This document shows, piece by piece, positions 1 through 6,100 of a stretch of 6,126 nt of DNA. Each line of letters begins with the position of its first letter. Within the stretch, counting starts at the first letter, position 1. The notes under the pieces are model-generated. The model saw only the letters and a list, made by a program, of their open reading frames with translations. It did not search any database and was not told where the DNA came from. The position numbers and the translations under genes were made by a program. Origin of the DNA: Candidatus Hydrogenedentota bacterium (lineage in GTDB: Bacteria > Hydrogenedentota > Hydrogenedentia > Hydrogenedentales > SLHB01); assembly GCA_023384315.1 (NCBI GenBank), contig JAHDWY010000035.1, positions 1 through 6,126 on the forward strand, in the 5' to 3' direction.

Positions 1-826
1 TCGCCTGCCAGCCCGTGACGTAGATGGGCCCGAGGATATCGCCCGTTTGCGCGCCGGAGGCCTGCTGCCAGAAACCAGCATATTTTGCGTTCATGGGATC
101 GTTTTCCAGGCCCGACTCGAGCACTTGGGCGTTGAGGTGGCTATATTCATCCACCAGCGCCTCGACATCGGTGCCGGACGCGAGCTTGGCGCGAATCGCC
201 GCCGCGGCTTGCACGATCGTCTCCGAAGAACCTGGAATCAGGACGCCCCTGAAGGCAAGCCGTTCGAAGTGTTTCAGCTCGTCCTTCCGCATCTCGTATT
301 CTTCCTGGAACTCTTCTTCCGTCGGCTTTAGCGCGCCGCTCTCCACGGACTCCTGGATCTTTACAAACACGGCCTGCTCCGCTTCGAGCCGGCGCACTTC
401 CTCGTCGATGAGGTACTCCTGTTCTTCCTTAAAGTACCGCTCGTCTCCGGCTTGACCGCCGTACTCTTCGGGATTTTGAATGTTGAGGAACTGCTCAGGA
501 TTCTTGGCGCGGGCGACCTCGCGGGCCAACTCGCGATCCACGTGAATCTTGCCTTGCTCGCGCAGTTGCTCGGCCAAGTCCTCCTTGAGGGTTTGATTAA
601 TATAGCTTTCGAGCGCGCGAAGGACGTCGCCGCGGGTCCGGATAATGGGCCGTTCGTCGGGCGACATTTCACGAATCACCTTGGCCAAGTCGCCGCGGGT
701 GATGTACTCGTCGTCAATCTTCGCAATGCGAATGCGGTCCTTATCGGCGATGTAGCCGCAACCTGCTGCCAGGATCAGAACCATCGGAAGCCAACGTAAC
801 GTTCGGAGGGATTTCATGAATTTCAC
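1..826 (-). CDS. SurA/PpiC-like peptidyl-prolyl isomerase lipoprotein, 3' end outside window
   Basis: About 275 codons are present and open to the window edge, so the C-terminus is missing. The N-terminus is a lipoprotein signal: a short basic stretch, a hydrophobic run, then LAAGC with the lipidated Cys at residue 23 (counting from the GTG). Gly follows the Cys, not Asp, which by the E. coli rule favours the outer membrane. Residues of about 30-150 resemble the SurA N-terminal chaperone domain (a DEYITRGDLAKVI-type opening, then long charged helices). From about 185 the pattern is that of a parvulin/rotamase domain: RGVLIPGSSE, a helix IRAKLASGTDVEALVDEYS, and GDILGPIYVTGW near the cut-off. 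The expected role is folding or isomerisation of exported proteins in the periplasm. I chose GTG at 826 because GGAG lies 9 nt upstream; ATG at 817, in the same frame, is the alternative. The domain family is inferred from pattern, so the exact subfamily is uncertain. Confidence 0.75.
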   Translation of the reverse strand, partial: MKFMKSLRTLRWLPMVLILAAGCGYIADKDRIRIAKIDDEYITRGDLAKVIREMSPDERPIIRTRGDVLRALESYINQTLKEDLAEQLREQGKIHVDRELAREVARAKNPEQFLNIQNPEEYGGQAGDERYFKEEQEYLIDEEVRRLEAEQAVFVKIQESVESGALKPTEEEFQEEYEMRKDELKHFERLAFRGVLIPGSSETIVQAAAAIRAKLASGTDVEALVDEYSHLNAQVLESGLENDPMNAKYAGFWQQASGAQTGDILGPIYVTGWQA

Positions 827-835
827 AGCCGATTT

Positions 836-839
836 CTCC
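836..839 (-). promoter_or_regulatory. Ribosome binding site deciding the GTG start of the lipoprotein gene
   Basis: GGAG on the minus strand ends 9 nt before the GTG at 826. It would be 18 nt from the in-frame ATG at 817, which is too far. Both starts leave an intact lipoprotein signal, so the choice changes only three residues. Confidence 0.5.
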
Positions 840-871
840 ACGACTTGATACCTCGATAGTCACTGTCCATC

Positions 872-900
872 AGTGTAGCATTTGCCGGCAAGGCGGACAA
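872..900 (-). promoter_or_regulatory. Candidate sigma70-type promoter of the lipoprotein gene
   Basis: On the minus strand TTGTCC (895-900) and TACACT (872-877) are separated by exactly 17 nt. The -10 is preceded by TGC, giving an extended -10 element (TGn). Each hexamer matches 4 of 6 consensus bases. Transcription would start near 865, leaving a leader of about 40 nt before the GTG at 826. The spacer holds a perfect palindrome at 882-891. Confidence 0.45.
882..891. promoter_or_regulatory. Perfect 10-bp palindrome TTGCCGGCAA in the promoter spacer
   Basis: The sequence reads the same on both strands and lies entirely between the -35 and -10 hexamers of the candidate lipoprotein promoter. 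A dimeric repressor bound here would block that promoter, but no cognate regulator is visible in the window. Its GCCGGCA core recurs at 904 and 919 inside the adjacent tandem repeat. Confidence 0.3.
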
Positions 901-901
901 C

Positions 902-931
902 GAGCCGGCAGTTGGCGAGCCGGCAGTTGGC
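902..931. repeat. Two perfect tandem copies of a 15-bp unit
   Basis: GAGCCGGCAGTTGGC occurs at 902-916 and again, without a mismatch, at 917-931. It lies upstream of both divergent genes, outside any gene I accept. It may be a binding-site array or a simple slippage duplication. Confidence 0.85.
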
Positions 932-1009
932 CACAGCTTGAAGGACTATGCCATGCTTGAAAAACCTTGTAGGCATGTGACACACCACGATGGAGGGGAA
1001 CCGCGCTGT

Positions 1010-1013
1010 GGAG
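1010..1013 (+). promoter_or_regulatory. Ribosome binding site deciding the GH95 start
   Basis: GGAG sits 8 nt before the ATG at 1022. The longer reading frame, which opens with TTG at 938, has no comparable site, and it would bury the signal peptide behind 28 residues. Confidence 0.7.
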
Positions 1014-1021
1014 TTAAAAGC

Positions 1022-3460
1022 ATGACTCGAATCGCAATTGGCGCAGTCATCGTAAGCATCCTGCTGGGCGGGCTCGTACCGTGTGAGGCCGAACCTCCCG
1101 CGGAAGACGCCTGGAAACTCTGGTATACCCAGCCTGCGGAACGGTGGATGGATTCCGTGCCCGTGGGCAACGGACGCGTTGGCGCCATGGTATTCGGCGG
1201 CGTGGAGCGGGAACGCATCGCCTTGAACGAGTCGACCGTATGGTCGGGCGAGCCGCGCGACGATCACGAAAACCCCGAGGCCCTGGCGCATCTCGACGAA
1301 ATTCGCGAAGCCATCTTCGAAGGCCGTTACGCTGAGGCGGACCAACTCAGCAAACAATACCTCATGGGCAGGCAAACGAACTTCGGCACGCACCTGCCCA
1401 TGGGCGATCTCTTTCTCGACTTCGACCACGGCGACGCCGCGATCGAGGAGTACCGTCGCGAGCTGGACTTGGATTGCGCCATCGCGACCACGACGTACCG
1501 GGCCGGCGACGCTCGGTTTACGCGCGAAGTCTTCGCGACGAATGTCGATGACCTGTTGGTCATCCGGTTGACCTGCGACCAACCCGGCCGCGTCTCGTTT
1601 GCCGCGAGTCTCGACGGCGGCGATAAGCCGACAATGCTGCGCAAGGAACACGACGAGTCGCTCATCATCACGGGCGACGCGTACGAAACCCGGCACAGCG
1701 ACGGAACCTGCGGCGTTCACTTCCGCGGACAGGTCATGGTACGGCTCCACGGCGGCCGGTTCGTTCCCGCGGAAGACCAGGTCGTCGTGGAGGATGCGGA
1801 TGCCGCTACTTTGCTGGTGGCTATCAATACAGATTATCAAGGGCGCGAACCGCTTATGTTGTGCCGATCGCAGATTCTCGGCGGCGTCAGCAAGCTGTAC
1901 GAGCAGATGCGCGCGGACCATGTCGCGGATCACCAGGCCCTGTTCCGCCGGGTCGACATCGAACTCGGAACGACTGATGCCGCCCCATTGCCGACCGATC
2001 AACGCTGGGAACAGTTCCGGCAGGGCGGCGACGATCCTCACCTCATTGCCACCTTCTTTCAGTACGGGCGCTACCTGCTCATCGCCGGTTCCCGCGAGAA
2101 CTCGCCCTTACCCATGAACCTGCAAGGCATCTGGAACGATAATCTCGCCTGCCAGATGGGGTGGACCTGCGACTACCACATGGACATCAACACGCAGCAG
2201 AACTATTGGCCCGCGGAGGTCGGCAATCTCCCCGAATGCCATGAGCCCCTCTTCCGCCTGATCGAGTCGCTGCGCGAGCCGGGCCGCCGTACCGCGCGGA
2301 AGACCTACGGCTGCGAGGGCTGGGTCTGCCACATCTTCACCAACGCCTGGGGGTTCACCTCACAGGGACGAAGCCTCGGTTGGGGCGCCTTCGTCACCGG
2401 CGGCGTGTGGCTCGCATCGCACCTGTGGGATCACTACGAGTTTACGCAGGACCGCGAGTTCCTCGCGCAACGCGCCTATCCGGTGCTGAAGGAATCCGCC
2501 GAGTTCTTCCTGGAGTACATGGTCGAGCACCCCGAATACGGCTGGCTCGTCACCGGCCCCTCGCCCTCGCCTGAGAACCATTTCTACGCGCCCGACGGAT
2601 CGCGCTGCAGCGAGACCATGGGCCCCACCTGCGACATCGTGCTCGTGCGCGATCTCTTCGCCCATTGCGTTGAAGCGAGCCATATTCTGGACGATGACCC
2701 GGCTTTCCGTGCCAAGCTCGAAGGCGCCCTCGAAAAGTTGCCGCCGTTTCAAATCGGCAAGTACGGACAGCTTCAGGAGTGGCTCGAAGATTTCGAGGAG
2801 GCGCTCCCGAATCATCGCACGACGAGTCACTTGCTTGCGCTCTATCCCAGCGATCAGATCACACCGCGCACAACGCCGGAACTCGCGAAGGCCTGCCGCG
2901 TGACTATCGACAGGCGCGTCAACCGTCCGGACTGGGAAGACGTGGAATGGAGCCGCGCCAACCTCATCAACTTCCACGCGCGGCTTCTCAATCCGGAGTT
3001 GGCTTACGAAAGCGTGCGCATTCTGCTGCAAAACCACACCGACAAGAACCTGCTCACCTTCTCGGCCGCGGGCATCGCCGGCGCGAAGGAAAACATTTTC
3101 ATCATCGATGGCAACTCCGGCGGCACAGCGGGCATCGCGGAAATGCTGTTGCAAAGCTACGGCGGGGAGATTCAGTTGCTGCCCGCGCTGCCGAAGGCGT
3201 GGGCCAACGGTCACGTCAAAGGGCTTCGCGCCCGCGGCGGGTTTGAAGTGGACATGACCTGGAACGAGGGCCGCCTTGCATCAAGCACCATCCACGCCAC
3301 CGTCGACGGCCCTTGCCGAGTGCGTTCACCGCAACCGCTGCAGTTCGAAGGAGAGACGACTAAAGCTGCTCGCCCGGAATCGAATGTCGTGACGTTTACC
3401 ATGAAGGCGGGCGAACAAGTTCGTCTCGCTCCGACAATTGGCCAGACGGATCTGCCATAA
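1022..3460 (+). CDS. Secreted glycoside hydrolase family 95 protein (alpha-L-fucosidase type)
   Basis: The product is 812 residues, a normal length for GH95, whose members are inverting enzymes that remove terminal alpha-L-fucose (some take alpha-L-galactose) from glycans. Residues 1-24 form a Sec signal peptide (MTRIAIGAV start, hydrophobic core, likely cleavage after CEA). The N-terminal beta domain (about 30-270) opens with WYTQPAERW and VGNGRVGAMVFGG. The (alpha/alpha)6 catalytic domain spans about 300-700 with MNLQGIWND (365), DINTQQNYWPAE (388), SPSPEN carrying the expected general acid Glu518, NHRTTSHLLALYP (597) and IIDGNSGGTAGIAEML, whose Asp696 matches the base-side Asp of the Bifidobacterium AfcA enzyme. 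The C-terminal beta domain starts near LLPALPKAW. Several active-site motifs deviate: Asp388 replaces the first of the paired Asn, and HIFTNAW (437) replaces the usual HHNTDxW. The protein is intact, with no frameshift. The family call is secure; substrate is open. The upstream lipoprotein gene is divergent, so this gene is probably transcribed alone. Confidence 0.93.
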   Translation: MTRIAIGAVIVSILLGGLVPCEAEPPAEDAWKLWYTQPAERWMDSVPVGNGRVGAMVFGGVERERIALNESTVWSGEPRDDHENPEALAHLDEIREAIFEGRYAEADQLSKQYLMGRQTNFGTHLPMGDLFLDFDHGDAAIEEYRRELDLDCAIATTTYRAGDARFTREVFATNVDDLLVIRLTCDQPGRVSFAASLDGGDKPTMLRKEHDESLIITGDAYETRHSDGTCGVHFRGQVMVRLHGGRFVPAEDQVVVEDADAATLLVAINTDYQGREPLMLCRSQILGGVSKLYEQMRADHVADHQALFRRVDIELGTTDAAPLPTDQRWEQFRQGGDDPHLIATFFQYGRYLLIAGSRENSPLPMNLQGIWNDNLACQMGWTCDYHMDINTQQNYWPAEVGNLPECHEPLFRLIESLREPGRRTARKTYGCEGWVCHIFTNAWGFTSQGRSLGWGAFVTGGVWLASHLWDHYEFTQDREFLAQRAYPVLKESAEFFLEYMVEHPEYGWLVTGPSPSPENHFYAPDGSRCSETMGPTCDIVLVRDLFAHCVEASHILDDDPAFRAKLEGALEKLPPFQIGKYGQLQEWLEDFEEALPNHRTTSHLLALYPSDQITPRTTPELAKACRVTIDRRVNRPDWEDVEWSRANLINFHARLLNPELAYESVRILLQNHTDKNLLTFSAAGIAGAKENIFIIDGNSGGTAGIAEMLLQSYGGEIQLLPALPKAWANGHVKGLRARGGFEVDMTWNEGRLASSTIHATVDGPCRVRSPQPLQFEGETTKAARPESNVVTFTMKAGEQVRLAPTIGQTDLP

Positions 3461-3659
3461 ACACGGTCTGTAGTTGGTACCGGCTCCTGCGCGGTTGCAC
3501 TCTCGCCTTACATACCGGTCTATCGCCCGCATTGTGGGCTCTGTGCCTGTGGCGAGTGCCTCGTCCAAAGGTTCCGCTTCGCTCCATCACACTTATGGCG
3601 TGACTATCACCTGACGCCTTTGTCGAGGCTGTTGGAATCAATGACCGTGAACGTGAAGC
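3461..3659. other. Convergent intergenic gap with a weak hairpin
   Basis: This stretch separates the stop codons of two converging genes. I found no supported gene here. The best structure is GGCGT (3597-3601) pairing with ACGCC (3614-3618) around 12 nt, followed by TTTG on the plus strand. With a five-pair stem and no clear U-tract it is a poor intrinsic terminator candidate. Termination here may be Rho-dependent. Confidence 0.3.
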
Positions 3660-4046
3660 TCACAATTCTACAGCGACGAAACCGTTTGCGTCCTCAGATT
3701 GCCTACGGAAGCCATACTCAAGAAGCGCGTCCTCGATTTCAGAAGTCCATCTCGCGCCGACAACACGGAGGATGGAGTACGGTGGATCGTGAGATACTTC
3801 GCCGTGATGCAGATCGACCTCCCCGAGTATGGACAAGAACCGCTCTTCCGGCGTCGCGGACTCGTCGTAGTTGAACGCCGTATACCCGTCGAGGTGGCTC
3901 TCGGGCCTTCGTTCTTTCCATAGCGCTTCACATGCGGCCCGATTCACCGCGGATCCGATGATCCAAACCGGTTCACCACTCGGCAGCGCACGAAGTCTCT
4001 CGCCGTAAGAGTCATCAAGCACGACGTGAACAGAGTAGGCATTCAT
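3660..4046 (-). CDS. Small soluble protein of unknown function, second gene of a two-gene operon
   Basis: The product is 128 residues, acidic, without signal peptide or membrane segment, so probably cytoplasmic. It starts MNAYSVHVVLDDSYGERL. Distinctive stretches are EPVWIIGSAVNRAACEALW, a Y-D-ESATPEERFLSIL segment and the DLHHGEVSHDPPYSILRVVG core at about residues 80-99, followed by a helix (SEIEDALLEYGFR). I recognise similar short hypothetical proteins by this core but can assign no function. The ATG shares ATGA with the stop of the upstream membrane gene, so translation is probably coupled; GGAAG shortly upstream may also serve as a ribosome binding site. The frame stays open upstream to 4292, but that extension only shadows the neighbouring gene. 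Confidence 0.8.
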   Translation of the reverse strand: MNAYSVHVVLDDSYGERLRALPSGEPVWIIGSAVNRAACEALWKERRPESHLDGYTAFNYDESATPEERFLSILGEVDLHHGEVSHDPPYSILRVVGARWTSEIEDALLEYGFRRQSEDANGFVAVEL

Positions 4047-4423
4047 CTTCGTTCGTCTTCCAATTCCTTGATGCGCTCGCGCAGCCGCCGGTTTTCTTCC
4101 TGGAGTGATGTTTCCGCGGGCGCCTCTGGCCGCTTGGCCGTATTCACGATCTCGTCGTTCGTGAGATAGACCCCGCTTAACATGGACGTCTTCACATGCG
4201 CGCGATGGGTGTTCCCCTGCCGGTCGCGGTACACGATCTGATAGATACGCGCGTCCTTCTCGCCGAACCAGCCGGGGCCGAAAGGGTCCCAACTCCGGTC
4301 GACCAGCTCCCAGCCGCGCGCGCTCACGTAGCGTTCGACCCGGTCCCCGTCAAAGGCCCCCGCAGCCAGCCGAAGAAAGACGACCATAACGACGATCCCG
4401 ATCATAGCCAAGACCACTTCCAT
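4043..4423 (-). CDS. Small membrane-anchored protein with C-terminal coiled coil, function unknown
   Basis: The product is 126 residues. Residues 2-24 form one hydrophobic helix (starting EVVLAMIGIVVMVVFL), best read as an uncleaved inner-membrane anchor. A compact middle domain follows, with DRVERYVSARGWELVDRSW, a FGPGWFGEKDARIYQIVY stretch, a D-x-x-GN turn and KTSMLSGVYLTNDEIV. The end (about 102-126) is a charged heptad-like helix, LQEENRRLRERIKELEDERR, likely a coiled coil for dimerisation or partner binding. The FGPGWFGEK core resembles short uncharacterised proteins of environmental bacteria; I know no function. GGGAG lies 10 nt before the start, and a promoter candidate lies at 4474-4502. 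The stop overlaps the next gene's start by ATGA, which suggests the two products act together, possibly at the membrane. Confidence 0.8.
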   Translation of the reverse strand: MEVVLAMIGIVVMVVFLRLAAGAFDGDRVERYVSARGWELVDRSWDPFGPGWFGEKDARIYQIVYRDRQGNTHRAHVKTSMLSGVYLTNDEIVNTAKRPEAPAETSLQEENRRLRERIKELEDERR

Positions 4424-4473
4424 CTATTCTGCACTCCCTCCGCTCGGCCTTTGTTTAAGCGCCCTGTACTAGA

Positions 4474-4502
4474 ATTGTGCTCCCAAACGTCGTCTAAGTC
4501 AA
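4474..4502 (-). promoter_or_regulatory. Candidate sigma70-type promoter of the two-gene operon
   Basis: On the minus strand TTGACT (4497-4502, 5 of 6 consensus bases) and CACAAT (4474-4479, 4 of 6) are separated by 17 nt. A second TTGACT lies 5 bp further upstream (4502-4507). Transcription would start near 4467, leaving a leader of about 44 nt before the ATG at 4423. Confidence 0.45.
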
Positions 4503-4520
4503 GTCAAATCCACTGTGCGT

Positions 4521-4536
4521 AATATGTACAGATATT
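4521..4536. repeat. Short inverted repeat AATAT-6-ATATT
   Basis: Two 5-bp arms flank a 6-bp centre just upstream of the -35 region of the minus-strand promoter. Placement between divergent genes suits an operator, but AT-rich arms this short occur by chance. Confidence 0.25.
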
Positions 4537-4590
4537 GAGCATACAATGGATAGATATATTTCGGCCGGAGGCGCGCCATTGCGGGGAGAA

Positions 4591-4619
4591 TTATCGCAAA
4601 CTATTGAAAATCCTACACT
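4591..4619 (+). promoter_or_regulatory. Weak candidate promoter of the radical SAM gene
   Basis: TTATCG (4591-4596) and TACACT (4614-4619) have the ideal 17-nt spacing. The -10 matches 4 of 6 bases and is the same hexamer as at the lipoprotein promoter, but the -35 matches only 3 of 6. It would give a leader of about 110 nt. Confidence 0.25.
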
Positions 4620-4722
4620 TATCTTGCGCTGCTCCTCGTTTGGCACCGCGTGTGCTTTCTCCAATCCATTGAAGTTGTTTGTTAACGAGGCAGCCCGTGG
4701 CTACGAGGCAATCCGGCATCTT

Positions 4723-4728
4723 GGGGGA
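4723..4728 (+). promoter_or_regulatory. Ribosome binding site deciding the radical SAM start
   Basis: GGGGGA lies 7 nt before the ATG at 4736. The frame opens 19 codons earlier at 4679, but no ribosome site precedes that start, and MNILLIAPAS is the usual beginning of this domain. Confidence 0.7.
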
Positions 4729-4735
4729 ACTCACA

Positions 4736-6100
4736 ATGAACATCCTGCTGATCGCGCCCGCGTCCGGACCCTGGCAACGTATCGAGCGTCACCGGACCTT
4801 TAATGGCAAGACGTTCCGCTTCTCCATGCTATCCCTGCTGACCGTCGCAGCCCTCTCGCCGAAGGACGCGAAGGTCACCATCGTGGACGAACAGGTCGAA
4901 GACATCCCAGACGACGATTTCGATCTCGTCGGCATCACCGCGATGACTGCCCTGGCGCCCCGCGCCTACGAACTCTGTGCCCACTTCCGTTCGCGCGGCG
5001 TCCCGGTGGTGATGGGCGGATTTCACGCGACCCTGAATCCCGACGAGGCGTTGCGCCACGCCGACGCCATCGTGACGGGTCCCGCGACCGGCGCCTGGGA
5101 GCGGGTCTGCGACGATGTCCGGCACGGCCGGCTGCAACGCCGTTACGAGGGCGACCCGAATGCGCCTTACCCGAAAACACTCCCCCGCCACTTGCTGGAG
5201 TCGAGCCGCTACCAGTCCGTCAACGCCACGCTGGCGACCATGGGCTGCCGCAACCGCTGCCACTTCTGTTCCATCAACGCCTTTCACGGCGGCAACCGCT
5301 TCACGCGTCCCATTGTGGACGTGGTTGAAGAGGTGCGGGGCTTTTCCAAAGGGCTCTTCGTGTTCGTCGACGACAATCTCACGCAGGATCGCGACTATGC
5401 CCTCGATCTCTTCCGGGCGCTCGCCCCGTTGAAACGCCGGTGGGTGATCCAGGCCTCCATCGAAATCGCCGAAGACACGGAACTCCTCGCCGCACTGGCG
5501 GACGGCGGATGCGCGGGACTCTTCGTGGGTCTCGAGACGTTCAACTCCGAGGCGCTTTCCGAACAGGACAAAGCCTTCAACCGGCCCGAGCGCTACCGCG
5601 ATGCGATTCGCACGCTGCACGGGCACGGGATGTTCGTCGAAGCGGGCATGATCGTCGGCTTCGACGCGGACGGACGAAACGTATTCCACGACACCTTGCA
5701 GATGCTCGATTGGGCCGGCATTGATGTAATCCAGCTCGCGGTCTTGACGCCCTTGCCGCGCACGCCGCTGTTCGAGTCCATGAAGGATCGCATTGTCGAT
5801 ACGAACTGGGAACACTACGATTACCGGCACGCCGTGTTCACCCCGAAGCACATGACTGCCGGCGAGCTGCAGGGCGGCGCGGACTGGCTCATCCGAAAGT
5901 TCTACGCGCCATCCAGAGTCCTGAAGCGTCTGTATCGGTGGCTTACCATGCCCGGCGGTCTGCGAATGTTCGTTTATCCCCTCGCGTTGAACCTCGCGTA
6001 CTACGGGCGCGTGCGCCGCTTTCAAATTCGAGGCCGCGATCCCGGAGCGACGGTTCGACCGGGTCGGCTGCAAACGCTCGACCTGGTGAACTCACGATGA
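4736..6100 (+). CDS. B12-binding-domain radical SAM protein (class B-like, COG1032 type)
   Basis: The product is 454 residues. Residues 1-140 form a Rossmann-like cobalamin-binding domain (MNILLIAPAS start, SLLTVAALSP, VTIVDEQVE, VGITAM, GGFH at 94-97) without the DxHxxG cobalt-ligand motif, as is common in these enzymes. The radical SAM domain carries CRNRCHFC, with Cys171, Cys175 and Cys178 binding the 4Fe-4S cluster that cleaves S-adenosylmethionine. VDDNL (211-215), GLETF (265-269) and LTPLPRTPL (near 341) continue the barrel. A helical tail follows the RHAVF and MTAGELQ motifs, with a hydrophobic stretch MFVYPLALNLAYYG that may touch the membrane. Relatives include methylases and ring-forming enzymes of lipid and pigment pathways, but the substrate cannot be read from sequence. 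Where relatives I recall have GEAE, this one has GPAT (115-118). It probably heads an operon, since its TGA overlaps the next start. Confidence 0.9.
   Translation: MNILLIAPASGPWQRIERHRTFNGKTFRFSMLSLLTVAALSPKDAKVTIVDEQVEDIPDDDFDLVGITAMTALAPRAYELCAHFRSRGVPVVMGGFHATLNPDEALRHADAIVTGPATGAWERVCDDVRHGRLQRRYEGDPNAPYPKTLPRHLLESSRYQSVNATLATMGCRNRCHFCSINAFHGGNRFTRPIVDVVEEVRGFSKGLFVFVDDNLTQDRDYALDLFRALAPLKRRWVIQASIEIAEDTELLAALADGGCAGLFVGLETFNSEALSEQDKAFNRPERYRDAIRTLHGHGMFVEAGMIVGFDADGRNVFHDTLQMLDWAGIDVIQLAVLTPLPRTPLFESMKDRIVDTNWEHYDYRHAVFTPKHMTAGELQGGADWLIRKFYAPSRVLKRLYRWLTMPGGLRMFVYPLALNLAYYGRVRRFQIRGRDPGATVRPGRLQTLDLVNSR

Larger units (their letters stand above)
4424..4735. other. Divergent intergenic region, 312 bp, AT-rich in the middle
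   Basis: This region serves the two-gene operon on the left and the radical SAM gene on the right. It contains a good minus-strand promoter candidate (4474-4502), an AT-rich stretch around 4520-4560 with the inverted repeat AATAT-6-ATATT (4521-4536), a weak plus-strand promoter (4591-4619), and a direct repeat ACGAGGCA at 4685-4692 and 4703-4710. Between those copies AGCC-CGT-GGCT (4692-4702) could form a small hairpin. I see no supported gene. A frame starting at 4546 runs into the radical SAM gene and looks non-coding. Confidence 0.6.

Noticed and set aside
24..799. Plus-strand frames opposite the lipoprotein gene
   Set aside because: The minus strand here encodes a continuous protein with lipobox and parvulin-like features; the plus-strand frames look like shadows.
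938..1021. Upstream TTG start adding 28 residues to the GH95 protein
   Set aside because: No ribosome site precedes it, and it would place a polar extension before an otherwise ideal signal peptide. ATG at 1022 has GGAG at 8 nt.
1022..1093. Possible lipoprotein signal in the GH95 protein (LVPC)
   Set aside because: Pro directly before the Cys does not fit a lipobox. A signal peptidase I site after CEA fits better.
860..2041. Long minus-strand reading frame (393 codons) opposite the GH95 gene
   Set aside because: It lies almost wholly antisense to a clear GH95 gene, shows no family pattern and runs through the promoter and tandem repeat. Long antisense frames are common in G+C-rich coding DNA.
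2360..3214. Minus-strand reading frame (284 codons) inside the GH95 gene
   Set aside because: Antisense shadow of the catalytic domain; no ribosome site or family features.
3461..3659. Strong bidirectional terminator between the convergent genes
   Set aside because: The best stem has five pairs with a 12-nt loop and only TTT after it, so it is listed only as a weak hairpin.
4047..4292. N-terminal extension of the small soluble protein
   Set aside because: It is out of frame with the well-supported membrane gene and its composition is Arg/Gly-rich, typical of a shadow frame. The ATGA overlap start at 4046 is better.
4620..4735. Cobalamin riboswitch in the leader of the radical SAM gene
   Set aside because: I could find neither the B12-box consensus nor the expected long paired structure; the leader is too short for one.
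4546..4803. 85-codon plus-strand frame before the radical SAM gene
   Set aside because: It has no good ribosome site, no recognisable domain, and overlaps the radical SAM start by 68 bp in another frame.
4829..6073. Long minus-strand reading frame (414 codons) opposite the radical SAM gene
   Set aside because: It is antisense to a gene with an intact CxxxCxxC motif. Its translation is Arg/Val/Glu-rich with no recognisable domain.
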